From Sinotaia quadrata (Eukaryota > Mollusca > Gastropoda > Architaenioglossa > Viviparidae): a stretch of 64,000 nt of DNA. Below the pieces are notes generated by a model. That model was not told the origin of the DNA. It was given only the letters and a program-made list of their open reading frames with translations, and did no database searches. The translations under genes and the position numbers were made by a program. Positions 60,101 to 61,500 of this stretch are shown here, in pieces; the first letter of the stretch is position 1, and every line of letters starts with the position of its first letter. The stretch is from NCBI GenBank assembly GCA_028829895.1, contig CM054181.1, positions 13,359,001 to 13,423,000 on the forward strand, read 5' to 3'.

Positions 60101-60281
60101 AAGAAGAGAAATAGGAAGTACAGGCAATAATGGTTATTTGTCTGTATTTCTTTGCAAATTTTAATTAATCTTTTGTTGTTTTGGACAGGTAGCACAGGAG
60201 ATTAAGTACGCCAAGAATTTATATGATGAAAAGATGCAGACGTTGCTTGAAATACAAGAACCTGATGATACTGATTGGTAG
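3242..60281 (+). CDS. VPS13D: VPS13D, 3' part (31 constitutive exons, C-terminal ~1,521 residues)
   Basis: VPS13 proteins are long bridge-like lipid-transfer proteins that move bulk phospholipid between organelles at contact sites. VPS13D acts at ER-mitochondria and peroxisome contacts, is recruited by Miro through its adaptor-binding domain, and is needed for mitochondrial size and clearance (family knowledge). Here the 31 exons join into one uninterrupted frame with all phases matching. Six VAB repeats are visible, each with its invariant Asn (codons at 3321, 6637, 9615, 12454, 21742, 24246). They are followed by a long linker region, an ATG2_C-like helical segment (KILGSVDFLGNPLGLFNDV; RLPRCCHGPGGLLPLYS) and a PH-like domain ending in QEIKYAKNLYDEKMQ. 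The CC..P..LLP.YS block and the HPFETSEF block favour the D paralogue over A/C and B. The start lies outside the window, so chorein and UBA domains are not seen. Exons are listed individually. Uncertainty concerns optional exons, not the family. Confidence 0.93.
3430..3585 (+). repeat. Tandem repeat, ~55 bp x 3
   Basis: Units share the core ttatagtgactttctaaatg and catacatt. The array lies 55 bases after the e1 donor. Confidence 0.75.
4291..4426 (+). CDS. VPS13D: VPS13D exon e2
   Basis: Acceptor tatctttcag, donor gtagga. Completes a Ser codon and ends on a codon boundary. Encodes a Ser-rich loop, then GSGWELVGPG and a basic stretch HRREKFRHK. It belongs to the middle of VAB repeat 1. Confidence 0.88.
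4707..4832 (+). CDS. VPS13D: VPS13D exon e3
   Basis: Acceptor cctctattttag, donor gtaagt, phase 0 at both ends, 42 codons. Encodes INQLVVMIDGLQKLSPVSVD, the beta-strand pattern that closes VAB repeat 1. An ATG at 4719 is internal and not a start. Confidence 0.88.
5173..5284 (+). repeat. Perfect 56-bp tandem duplication
   Basis: Two apparently identical adjacent copies beginning taatttaaatgtcatctatt, in the intron between e3 and e4. Identity implies a recent event. Confidence 0.9.
5788..5986. mobile_element. hAT-like MITE, ~199 bp
   Basis: Terminal inverted repeats: the left end reads gaggggtgca, and the right end on the other strand reads caggggtgca. A subterminal GGCC..GAG is shared by both ends. 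Flanks ctctatat and atctacat match at 6 of 8 positions, as expected of a decayed 8-bp hAT target duplication. No transposase inside. Confidence 0.65.
6544..6688 (+). CDS. VPS13D: VPS13D exon e4 (VAB repeat 2)
   Basis: Acceptor atttttgtag, donor gtataa. Phase 0 in, one base carried out. Encodes VVRSALVLVNKLDSPVELKM, with the invariant Asn codon at 6637 (residue 163) marking the second adaptor-binding repeat. Confidence 0.9.
6877..7081 (+). CDS. VPS13D: VPS13D exon e5
   Basis: Acceptor gctgttgcag, donor gtgggt. The donor position is fixed by phase: CG plus the first G of the next exon makes Arg. Encodes KHQTIVLPINQPTPVPLAWV, then a Trp/His-rich stretch. This is the rest of VAB repeat 2. Confidence 0.9.
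7110..7501 (+). repeat. Degenerate ~60-bp minisatellite, left part
   Basis: Repeated motifs agagataaat, atgatgatttaatgaag and catttatataatt..caacattgc. The array resumes at 9182-9310 with acatagcattgcccctagag, so the solo LTR split it. Confidence 0.75.
7502..9181. mobile_element. Solo LTR of an LTR retrotransposon, ~1.68 kb
   Basis: Begins TGTGACAGAC and ends ACATGTAACA, so it has TG..CA ends with a short imperfect inverted repeat. It is flanked on both sides by CTTAT (7497-7501, 9182-9186), a typical 5-bp target duplication. Base composition and CpG content are higher than in the host intron. Internal near-direct repeat: cttctgacc occurs twice at the start. No coding sequence is recognised, hence a solo LTR; family not identified. 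Confidence 0.75.
9182..9315 (+). repeat. Degenerate minisatellite, right part
   Basis: Continuation of the array at 7110-7501; contains cattgcccctagagagcatt twice. Confidence 0.75.
9497..9704 (+). CDS. VPS13D: VPS13D exon e6 (VAB repeat 3)
   Basis: Acceptor ttttttaaacag, donor gtgagt, ends on a codon boundary. Encodes RENYPEDS and LLPPVTIINLLPIELHYYL. The invariant Asn codon is at 9615 (residue 288). The preceding intron was enlarged by a solo LTR. Confidence 0.92.
10636..10815 (+). CDS. VPS13D: VPS13D exon e7
   Basis: Acceptor ctgcacacag, donor gtaagt, 60 codons, phase 0 at both ends. Encodes VDLSCNLDLGINLENFSNC and VKLRVYDSKNRLLELTVRI, the closing strands of VAB repeat 3. Confidence 0.9.
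11030..11480. other. Compositionally distinct intronic block, unclassified
   Basis: Higher GC than its surroundings, with motifs such as ttcggggctatcgttcgcc. It may be an old mobile-element copy, but no termini or coding fragments could be recognised. Confidence 0.3.
12424..12590 (+). CDS. VPS13D: VPS13D exon e8 (VAB repeat 4)
   Basis: Acceptor atttcttgcag, donor gtaagt; two bases (TT) carried out. Encodes TIAVPFWLVNKSGLPLVFRQ, the best-known SHR-BD signature, with invariant Asn at 12454 (residue 388). It splices in frame either to the microexon at 14529 or directly to 19104. Confidence 0.94.
12591..14528 (+). other. Intron between e8 and the microexon
   Basis: AT-rich. Open stretches at 12674-13066 and 13271-13498 have low-complexity, intron-like composition and no matching splice sites. 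No repeat of note. Confidence 0.5.
14529..14555 (+). CDS. VPS13D: VPS13D candidate 27-nt cassette microexon
   Basis: Acceptor atatatttcag, donor gtaagt. Between the TT left by e8 and the G that starts e9 it reads as nine codons, QGAYELMDF-like, with no stop and no frame change. Skipping it gives an equally open frame (TT|G = Leu). The symmetric size and strong sites argue for a regulated microexon. It is a structural inference without transcript support. Confidence 0.6.
15460..15660 (+). repeat. Degenerate ~105-bp tandem pair
   Basis: Two copies share ttgtgacatattg..ggggtgag and gccagt..aatgcaca. Confidence 0.5.
17056..17232 (+). repeat. 52-bp tandem repeat, >3 units
   Basis: Units start at 17056, 17108, 17160 and 17212 with ctacataat and carry atgatccacataatgacag. 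The spacing is constant. Confidence 0.9.
17503..17966 (+). repeat. 58-bp tandem array, 8 units
   Basis: Exact 58-base period (starts 17503, 17561, 17619 and so on), units almost identical. Each begins cacaaatagtataacattag. A ninth, truncated unit starts at 17967. Such homogeneity points to recent expansion. Confidence 0.95.
18395..18545 (+). repeat. ~56-bp tandem repeat x 3
   Basis: Units share tgtatattca, gagatt(c)(g/t)aaatgaa and acatca. Intron between the microexon and e9. Confidence 0.8.
19104..19157 (+). CDS. VPS13D: VPS13D exon e9
   Basis: Acceptor ttttcttttaag, donor gtaagc; 54 nt. Encodes IQMRVGKSVHGTNAMPQ plus two bases of Trp. The acceptor uses AAG, which is weaker than the CAG of most exons in this gene. 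Confidence 0.87.
20036..20176 (+). CDS. VPS13D: VPS13D exon e10
   Basis: Acceptor gtttctatcag, donor gtaagt. Encodes WCHRFSLDGGIAMRALHVS, then RPDWLVEFQTQIR and LLLTIVNSV. The FSLDGG and D.L.EF patterns are typical of VPS13 VAB repeat ends. Confidence 0.92.
20400..20800 (+). repeat. Degenerate pyrimidine-rich repeats
   Basis: Recurring ttaatttgcttatttc, tttaaagc and tttgctgacat at loose spacing of about 60 bp. Confidence 0.5.
21651..21795 (+). CDS. VPS13D: VPS13D exon e11 (VAB repeat 5)
   Basis: Acceptor tttttgatacag, donor gtaaat. Encodes IQVKPGRGRYHDTKIVTF and APRFEIDNQSKWKLAIAQK. The invariant Asn codon is at 21742 (residue 529). The PG.GRY.DTK.VTFAPR block is among the most conserved in the family. 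Confidence 0.95.
22156..22400 (+). repeat. ~120-bp tandem duplication
   Basis: Two copies, 120 bases apart, beginning gtgaaaatgagaact and ending gttaatgtaggcagttc. One small insertion distinguishes them. It lies about 110 bases upstream of the e12 acceptor. Confidence 0.9.
22510..22697 (+). CDS. VPS13D: VPS13D exon e12
   Basis: Acceptor ttttagcag, a tandem NAGNAG; using the upstream AG would start at 22507 and add one Gln. Donor gtgaga, two bases carried out. Encodes PHCKLPFHWPRVDLDQLLCI and CRWSGGFHIDRVDAFHINMR. W.GGF.ID is a conserved VAB motif. Confidence 0.93.
23298..23830 (+). pseudogene. Non-LTR retrotransposon (LINE) RT C-terminal fragment
   Basis: Frame pieces read MRCFRRLLGILYRDRVTNEE, NRIRQAIGPY and GGRRRGRQRKRLEDNISEWT, a familiar tail of LINE ORF2 proteins. 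The frame is broken by a stop at 23559 and by at least two frameshifts. The 3' end runs into a GATGGACGGACGG simple repeat, typical of LINE tails. It is 5'-truncated and inactive, in the intron between e12 and e13. Confidence 0.85.
24134..24257 (+). CDS. VPS13D: VPS13D exon e13 (VAB repeat 6)
   Basis: Acceptor cctctcttgacag, donor gtgagt. Encodes LLLKVEVVLQGPTFFVVFAD and PPFRIDNLTE. The invariant Asn codon at 24246 (residue 647) is that of the sixth repeat, the family position known for a human VPS13D spastic-ataxia substitution. Confidence 0.94.
25140..25380 (+). repeat. ~62-bp tandem repeat x 4 with a C14 tract
   Basis: Units share ctaactgatgca, tttgacta and gcacag/gcacat. The first unit contains 14 consecutive C (25187-25200). 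Confidence 0.8.
25420..25795 (+). repeat. ~27-bp minisatellite, about 13 units
   Basis: Core cttttgaaactaatggtatc, with variable spacers such as tagact and tagattc. Intron between e13 and e14. Confidence 0.85.
26735..26807 (+). CDS. VPS13D: VPS13D exon e14
   Basis: Acceptor ttgcttcatag, donor gtaatt; one base carried out. Encodes LTVRYHQAGITDDRLKAFL, completing the I.N.T...RY.Q pattern of VAB repeat 6. Confidence 0.9.
27185..27850 (+). repeat. ~60-bp minisatellite, about 10 degenerate units
   Basis: Core gagataatcagagct, followed by ggtacatgtgctcagcaagt and aaagta..tattgacag. It fills most of the intron between e14 and e15. Confidence 0.85.
28023..28182 (+). CDS. VPS13D: VPS13D exon e15
   Basis: Acceptor aaatattttcag, donor gtgagt. 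Encodes PYAWDEPTLHPLKLQLQIPG, then SLERMEEGD and a hydrophobic strand. The YAWD.P block follows VAB repeat 6 in VPS13 proteins. Confidence 0.92.
28808..28880 (+). CDS. VPS13D: VPS13D exon e16
   Basis: Acceptor ttgttttag, donor gtcagt. Encodes SWSGPYKELVLDCVHGNNIV, ending FKRM. The exon's last bases and donor recur three more times in the intron (28890-29035). A second identical donor (gtcagt) at 28928 would shift the frame. Confidence 0.88.
28853..29035 (+). repeat. Tandem copies of the e16 exon end and donor
   Basis: The segment caacattgtctttaaacgaa plus atggtcagta at the end of e16 recurs as gcattgtctttaaacagatg + gtcagt, then as two more diverged units. The repeat therefore starts inside coding sequence and contains extra donor-like sites. 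Confidence 0.85.
29640..30215 (+). repeat. 39-bp minisatellite, about 14 units
   Basis: Core cagctctacagcctctttta plus gcttttccacactttattc. The period of 39 (13 codons) leaves long spurious reading frames on both strands (29766-30053 minus, 29772-30305 plus). Each unit carries a pyrimidine tract and AG, an acceptor-like string, just upstream of e17. Confidence 0.92.
30369..30593 (+). CDS. VPS13D: VPS13D exon e17
   Basis: Acceptor atatttacacag, donor gtaacc, 75 codons, phase 0 at both ends. Encodes SQLWRMTSDGKLEHEGSMSP, then VPQGLVLDIFGLAP and IPLVLRKIDERRKSTQTWRF. L.LRK.D.RR...Q.W.F is a family motif. Confidence 0.94.
30862..30934 (+). CDS. VPS13D: VPS13D exon e18
   Basis: Acceptor ctaatgttgcag, donor gttagt; one base carried out. 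Encodes DGMLCCHAGAMCVQAVNGVE. A minisatellite starts within about 30 bases of the donor. Confidence 0.86.
30950..31318 (+). repeat. ~36-bp AT-rich minisatellite, left part
   Basis: Core attatttggtaatttgtatt plus cctttctttttatt. It resumes at 32736-32990 beyond an inserted element. Confidence 0.85.
31321..32735. mobile_element. Unclassified element, two tandem copies, inserted in a minisatellite
   Basis: Copies at about 31385-32083 and 32084-32612 share gccaaattccctctttgt/gaccaaattccctctttgt, aacaataaa, a cttcggccccc block, ccctccaccttag, aaaatgacttgcg and ggagaata..aatgaaagg. The left end cagtcgagtccacttatttt follows TA and recalls Tc1/mariner-pogo termini, but no matching right terminus was found. 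GC-rich compared with the host intron. Copy 1 has an extra GC-rich segment (31790-31885). Likely a non-autonomous DNA element or its tandem dimer. Confidence 0.6.
32736..32990 (+). repeat. ~36-bp AT-rich minisatellite, right part
   Basis: Continuation of 30950-31318: tatttgtattcctttc, tttattaattattatttgg. It flanks the inserted element. Confidence 0.8.
32991..34581 (+). other. Remaining intron before e19
   Basis: AT-rich, no exon or clear repeat. A more GC-balanced block at 34315-34480 may be an old insertion but has no recognisable ends. Confidence 0.5.
34582..34781 (+). CDS. VPS13D: VPS13D exon e19
   Basis: Acceptor ttttttggcag, donor gtgagt, ends on a codon boundary. Encodes a Ser-rich loop and LISRQKLLPGSGCLSVRVTL, then DGPIRVLEIVDIQNR. 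The RQ.L.PGSG.LSV.V..DGP.RVL block is diagnostic for VPS13 C-terminal regions. Confidence 0.95.
35305..35361 (+). CDS. VPS13D: VPS13D probable cassette exon (57 nt)
   Basis: Acceptor tacttgttccag after a pyrimidine-rich tract, donor gttagt. Phase 0 at both ends, 19 codons (AWLEELFRVAEYSMLWVQK), fitting in frame between e19 and e20 whether included or skipped. The peptide is amphipathic and does not match a family block I recognise, so it may be optional or lineage-specific. RNA evidence is needed. Confidence 0.45.
35640..36150 (+). repeat. ~45-bp minisatellite, about 11 units
   Basis: Core ggctaccattggaacctggc plus tcattataactcattgtgtt. Variant units differ by small indels. The array creates spurious frames on both strands. 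Confidence 0.9.
36231..38320 (+). other. Intron e19-e20, middle part
   Basis: AT-rich. It holds the weak candidate exon at 36892 and G- and T-rich homopolymer runs near 36320. Nothing else supported. Confidence 0.5.
36892..36993 (+). CDS. Weak candidate cassette exon of VPS13D (102 nt)
   Basis: Acceptor ctttttgtcag and a possible GC donor (gcaagc) bound 34 open codons in phase 0 (LKFQQSSKQHAYWYVPRERN at the start). It would fit between e19 and e20. The composition is unusual and the donor non-canonical, so this may be chance within an 11-kb intron. Confidence 0.2.
38330..39205 (+). pseudogene. CR1/L2-like LINE 3' fragment
   Basis: Broken frames read LLSHRLYWLPVYSRIK and YSPARSLHSSS, the classic C-terminal RT signature (LHWLPV..RI) of CR1/L2 elements. 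About 700 bases later the tail attgtaaagaactagagtta..agaataaacaccctac resembles their conserved 3' ends. Several stops and indels; inactive. A 65-70 bp repeat (38810-39010) lies inside. Confidence 0.75.
38810..39010 (+). repeat. ~68-bp tandem repeat x 3
   Basis: Units share tccattttatttatgtgatt, gaatacatttattt and tttattgtttt. Located within the CR1-like fragment. Confidence 0.8.
39206..40377 (+). other. Intron e19-e20, no feature seen
   Basis: AT-rich single-copy sequence without recognisable exon, repeat or mobile element. Confidence 0.5.
40378..40460 (+). repeat. ~28-bp tandem repeat x 3
   Basis: Units of gttaagtatttatataattt plus tcacat. Confidence 0.85.
40600..41095 (+). repeat. ~60-bp minisatellite, about 8 units
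   Basis: Core tatttatgacaaggttggtc plus agcagtatttgttaaaataa and tgttatag. Some units have gatgaaaaggtcaatcag instead, so two unit types alternate. Confidence 0.88.
42050..42112 (+). repeat. (CA)n microsatellite
   Basis: More than 30 uninterrupted AC dinucleotides, followed by tccacacac. A smaller (CA)n lies at 16537-16557 and another at 32451-32476. Confidence 0.97.
42925..43080. mobile_element. Possible short hAT-like MITE remnant
   Basis: Contains catactgggcagttgccctg and ctttgcccgtgggcctataa, GC-rich end-like segments that are loosely inverted. Such blocks recur in animal hAT MITEs. Termini and target duplication are not clear. Confidence 0.3.
43585..45315. mobile_element. Probable 1.73-kb insertion of unknown type
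   Basis: Flanked by the identical 14-mer tgtaactctgagtt at 43571-43584 and 45316-45329, consistent with a target-site duplication. It contains copy B of the dispersed repeat near its right end. No poly(A) tail, transposase or RT was recognised, and the ends are not clearly inverted. The open stretch at 44240-44476 is unlike any family I know. Confidence 0.5.
44951..45287 (+). repeat. Dispersed repeat, copy B
   Basis: Same orientation and block order as 1407-1731. Located near the right end of the probable insertion 43585-45315. Confidence 0.6.
45994..46116 (+). CDS. VPS13D: VPS13D exon e20 (GC donor)
   Basis: Acceptor ttgtactgttcag; the donor is GAG|gcaagt, a GC-AG intron at 46117. Read through, the frame stops at once, so splicing here is needed. 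Forty-one codons, charged: DHEKGLEDWEVYDKVSNKEG. The W.V block precedes the membrane-proximal region in the family. A second AG lies 15 bases inside the exon. Confidence 0.85.
46579..46728 (+). CDS. VPS13D: VPS13D exon e21
   Basis: Acceptor tttttttgacag, donor gttagt, 50 codons, phase 0. Encodes EGIGLSLVNNVPEELVFITL, then a less conserved strand. G.G.SLV...P.EL.....RN is a strong VPS13 signature. The terminal GTACAG plus donor is duplicated 42 bases downstream (donor at 46771), but that extension contains a stop. Confidence 0.94.
46722..46990 (+). repeat. Tandem repeats beginning at the e21 donor
   Basis: Exon-end gtacag + gttagttttac recurs 42 bases on as gtacag + gttaagtttac. Three longer units follow with gcagtatgttt..aaagatatatttattgtcat and ggaacaaaatactta. 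Confidence 0.8.
47080..47255 (+). repeat. ~38-bp minisatellite x 4-5
   Basis: Core ttgaccttggcatg(g/a)a(g/a)tgg plus gacctgattc. Confidence 0.8.
48525..48760 (+). repeat. Tandem repeats resembling the e22 acceptor
   Basis: Three near-identical 32-bp units (ggtatatggtgtgttgatct + gtgtcattgaca) grade into diverged units such as gatctgtgtaggttaacagt. These match the real junction gatttgtgtag|gttgacagt. Confidence 0.82.
48740..48886 (+). CDS. VPS13D: VPS13D exon e22
   Basis: Acceptor tgatttgtgtag, donor gtaaga, 49 codons, phase 0. Encodes VDSQLFGAGRPVMLYMTP and a segment ending SAKWNAEIFK. Q.DNQLFGA..PV.LY is the family consensus. Upstream repeats resemble this acceptor and the exon start. Confidence 0.93.
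49080..49094 (+). repeat. G15 homopolymer
   Basis: Fifteen consecutive G in the e22-e23 intron. A similar G13 run lies at 62481-62493. Confidence 0.95.
49677..49810 (+). CDS. VPS13D: VPS13D exon e23
   Basis: Acceptor tttgccacacag, donor gtaaag; two bases carried out. Encodes HLYISTKRMTVHLEERLLWK, then LLQFAGF and an acidic linker. This is a helical segment before the ATG2_C-like part. Confidence 0.92.
49835..49965 (+). repeat. ~49-bp repeat x 3 after e23
   Basis: Core cttgaaggtgattggtgctt plus atgatccatt..agttgt. Starts about 25 bases downstream of the donor. Confidence 0.8.
50090..50510 (+). repeat. ~38-bp minisatellite, about 11 units
   Basis: Core ggtatatgatgtcttcaagg plus taaatgatgtttaaggttt. 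Near-identical units; many contain aaggtaaat, a donor-like string. Confidence 0.92.
50560..50960 (+). repeat. ~50-bp degenerate repeats
   Basis: Recurring aagtttaatggtgtt, taatatttggaatccatg and tctataag. They merge with the previous array and almost fill the e23-e24 intron. Confidence 0.75.
51061..51242 (+). CDS. VPS13D: VPS13D exon e24
   Basis: Acceptor ctacatattcag, donor gtcagt; one base carried out. Encodes KHYYFGRLKISTGRVTLSMM, then PPDLKVIKHALSIPLIAFEE. The YF..L.I..G.V.LS pattern and L..IK..L.IPLI.FE are characteristic of VPS13 C-termini. Confidence 0.94.
51530..52030. other. Compositionally distinct intronic block
   Basis: More GC-balanced than its surroundings, with gatgggcaacaaagggctgc and gagatgggcacggcatatgc. 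Possibly an old transposon; no termini found. Confidence 0.25.
52231..52473 (+). pseudogene. Unidentified 80-codon ORF, possibly a transposon remnant
   Basis: Lys/Glu-rich reading frame (KEELERLSEINQVEEKPQVN) with two Cys-containing segments near its end (YLCPSIKGGNKVCICQH). It lies in the e24-e25 intron, with AATAAA about 230 bases after its stop (52706). No family recognised; its better coding-like composition than neighbouring sequence is the only support. Confidence 0.25.
53542..53615 (+). CDS. VPS13D: VPS13D exon e25
   Basis: Acceptor tttattggtag, donor gttaga. Encodes YKREHPFETSEFLLNDIMQH, the P..R.HP.ET.......I..HY block opening the ATG2_C-like domain. A pyrimidine-rich minisatellite follows almost immediately. 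Confidence 0.94.
53630..54440 (+). repeat. ~31-bp pyrimidine-rich minisatellite, about 25 units
   Basis: Core tttgtctttctttacctttg plus tctgtcttaa. Starts directly after the e25 donor and spans most of the intron to e26. Strongly strand-asymmetric (T/C on the sense strand). Confidence 0.93.
54591..54758 (+). CDS. VPS13D: VPS13D exon e26 (donor inside a 39-bp tandem array)
   Basis: Acceptor actacaactag, donor gtagta (weak at +5). Fifty-six codons: KILGSVDFLGNPLGLFNDV, then GLIKDGNVGGLVKNVTHG, matching the VPS13D glycine-rich amphipathic segment. The last codons (ISNTTAK) and the donor form the first unit of a 39-bp array. An in-frame donor in unit 7 (54993) could add 78 codons. Confidence 0.95.
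54733..55080 (+). repeat. 39-bp array spanning the e26 5' splice site, 8-9 units
   Basis: The unit is tctccaataccactgccaag plus (g/c)tagtatctttgacactta. Unit 1 is the end of e26 plus its donor. Units 1 and 7 read AAG|gtagta; units 2-6 and 8 have AAGctagta, which destroys the donor. A degenerate ninth unit ends ccagg|gtagta (55076). The frame is open through all units. Confidence 0.95.
55230..55345 (+). repeat. ~33-bp degenerate repeat flanking a MITE
   Basis: Units share ctcaaac/ctcagat, tgtcatcaaaaac and tttgt. Similar sequence resumes at 55840 (tctcaaacctgtcatctgaa), so the MITE split the array. Confidence 0.65.
55347..55838. mobile_element. pogo/Tigger-like MITE, 492 bp
   Basis: Left end CAGTAGGACATGATTATCTG; right end on the opposite strand CAGTAGAATGCAGATTATCT. 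These form an inverted repeat of about 22 bp with one indel. TA precedes the left end; the right flank is TG, one change from TA. Internal sequence AT-rich with no transposase. Subterminal cagataat motifs recur. Confidence 0.75.
56330..56650 (+). repeat. ~61-bp tandem array, about 5 units
   Basis: Core gactgttgaataaattaaaa plus gagcagataactagctaata and gaccattagtaggtttattt. Ends about 40 bases before the e27 acceptor. Confidence 0.92.
56692..56898 (+). CDS. VPS13D: VPS13D exon e27
   Basis: Acceptor ttgtatttcag, donor gtaaat, 69 codons, phase 0. Encodes FASTVSDGLSSLSMDDSHNK and AEYLMAGIKGFGYGLFGGMT. The Gly-rich G..G...G..GG.TS pattern is the membrane-associating ATG2_C-like helix region. Confidence 0.95.
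57428..57681 (+). CDS. VPS13D: VPS13D exon e28
   Basis: Acceptor ttttttctag, donor gtgagt; two bases carried out. Encodes GKGVLGTVTKPVTGVFDLTT and RLPRCCHGPGGLLPLYSRQQ. KG..G.V.KP..G..D marks the end of the ATG2_C-like region; RCC.GP.GLLP.YS is a D-paralogue marker. Ends at DYSEL. Confidence 0.96.
57690..57915 (+). repeat. Degenerate ~70-bp repeat after e28
   Basis: Recurring attttgtg(t/a)..gata/caagtgaat and gagttgtaatgatt. Begins within ten bases of the donor. Confidence 0.7.
58035..58570 (+). repeat. ~35-bp minisatellite with donor-like core
   Basis: Core gaactgtgagtatggattag plus tccttgtg, about 14 degenerate units. gtgagt is identical to the real e28 donor (gaatt|gtgagtag). Confidence 0.85.
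58773..58942 (+). CDS. VPS13D: VPS13D exon e29 (PH-like domain, part 1)
   Basis: Acceptor gtgtatttttag, donor gtaaag. The alternative AG at 58776 leads to a stop, fixing the acceptor. Encodes ISSRQVFFLKQMIAERDNLV and SLRDLAHC. The I.S...VFFLK strand opens the C-terminal PH-like domain. The exon end is partly duplicated 69 bases downstream. Confidence 0.93.
58912..59014 (+). repeat. Partial duplication of the e29 exon end
   Basis: gacttggctcattgcaagag plus tattgaagaag (exon) is echoed 69 bases later as gacttaggttcattgcaaac plus gtgtttgatgaag (intron). Confidence 0.65.
59394..59503 (+). CDS. VPS13D: VPS13D exon e30 (PH-like domain, part 2)
   Basis: Acceptor gttgcatttag, donor gtatgt. Encodes GGRYYIELTLKTEGNSGNG, a Gly/Ser loop, then VRCDRQCIAIK. 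The loop between strands is variable in the family. Confidence 0.92.
59555..59770 (+). repeat. ~46-bp tandem array with acceptor-like units, 5 copies
   Basis: Core aactagataactttgtttat plus tacagggtgaatttgcatat. Each unit has a T-rich tract and CAG, so it mimics a 3' splice site, but all lead quickly to stops. Confidence 0.9.
60189..60281 (+). CDS. VPS13D: VPS13D terminal exon e31, stop TAG
   Basis: Acceptor gttttggacag. Encodes the final helix (VAQEIKYAKNLYDEKMQTLL) and an acidic tail ending DDTDW, with TAG at 60279-60281. The length and acidic end fit the D-paralogue C-terminus. Confidence 0.95.
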   Translation, partial: VAQEIKYAKNLYDEKMQTLLEIQEPDDTDW

Positions 60282-60394
60282 ACTTAAAAATCAAAAGTCT
60301 CCATTTTATTAATTTTTTTTCATTCAGCAGCAGGAATCCCAGAAAACAAAGGTGTTCTATGTTCAGAAAGTTGTCTTGTGCTTGTTCCATGCAA

Positions 60395-60495
60395 AAAGTG
60401 TTCATTATATCGAAAGTTGTTTGTGCTTGTAAAAAGCGTTCATTATATTGAAAGTTGTTTGTGCTTGCAAAAAGTGTTCATTATATTGAAAGTTG
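60395..60495 (+). repeat. ~37-bp repeat x 3 in the 3' UTR
   Basis: Core gttcattatattgaaagttg plus tttgtgcttgcaaaaag. The copies are transcribed as part of the VPS13D 3' UTR. Confidence 0.85.
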
Positions 60496-60778
60496 CTTCA
60501 CAATTCATCCTTTCAGACAGTGCTTATCTTTGAAAGATTAAAAACTGTTTACAATTTTTAATGACAGTCTGTGGAAAGGTAGATTATCTGAGCAAACAGT
60601 TTGTATTTCTTAAGCTGCACAAAGTGACTGGAAAAAACTGCAAACTGATTTGGATCTGTGTTGTAAATATCTGTGGACTCATTGCAGTGGGGGGGAAGGG
60701 GAGGATGGTTGGTTAGTTCAGGGTCAGATGATCTCTGTACTTCCTCATTAATGGCAATTATATACATATGATGACTAA

Positions 60779-60784
60779 AATAAA
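60779..60784 (+). promoter_or_regulatory. Poly(A) signal AATAAA, proximal
   Basis: First hexamer after the VPS13D stop, about 500 bases downstream. It lies in an A-rich context without an obvious GT-rich downstream element, so it may be weak. Confidence 0.4.
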
Positions 60785-61477
60785 AAATATATATGCATTG
60801 ACAAACTGCTTAAATTATTGGAGATTTTTTTTCCTTTATATAGACTGAACCAATGCATATTTCTTGAACAGTCTGATCTGTAGTGAAACGTGCTTGTTTG
60901 TTTGTTCATTTGTTTATTTATTATTTTAACACAGTTTACAAAATTCACACATTTTCATACTTTACCAAAATCTTGTCATATTTGTTTAATTAACCTTTAA
61001 ATTAATTTATTGAGTAAGAAAAGAAAAATGATTGAAGTGTATATATTGCTGCACAGCACAAAAAAAAATTAAAGAATTCATTATATATGCTTCTAATCAG
61101 TGAATGTTAACTGGGATATGATTAAGGTAAAGAGAGCAGCTTGTAATTTTCTTTTATGACAAACAAGTGAAAATTAAATGTATTCAAGGTTGGGTTTGGG
61201 ATTTTTTTTGAGGTATTTTTAAAAAGATTTTCTCAAGAAACTGTGATATGGATATTATTTCAAGATTTATTGTATGTGTACAACATTTTAAGTTGAGCTG
61301 TGTTAAATACAACTAATTTATTTTGTAAATGCATTTCATGTTGTTAGAAGACACATATCGTGTTTTAACAACAAGTGATTCCAAACATTTCATGTATAAG
61401 AAAGTTATTACACATATCATTGATTATCAAAGGTGATGTGAGAATGCAGATATGTGTAGTTATCATTTAACTGTTTC

Positions 61478-61483
61478 AATAAA
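61478..61483 (+). promoter_or_regulatory. Poly(A) signal AATAAA, distal, likely major
   Basis: Hexamer followed by T-rich/GT-rich sequence (gttttattttgatccattg) as expected for a cleavage site. It gives a 3' UTR of about 1.2 kb. Confidence 0.6.
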
Positions 61484-61500
61484 TGTTTTATTTTGATCCA

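Larger units (their letters stand above)
60282..61500 (+). other. VPS13D: VPS13D 3' UTR
   Basis: AT-rich, no sustained reading frame. It contains a three-unit repeat (60395-60495), and two AATAAA hexamers define likely short and long ends. The 3' limit is inferred from the hexamer at 61478. Confidence 0.7.
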
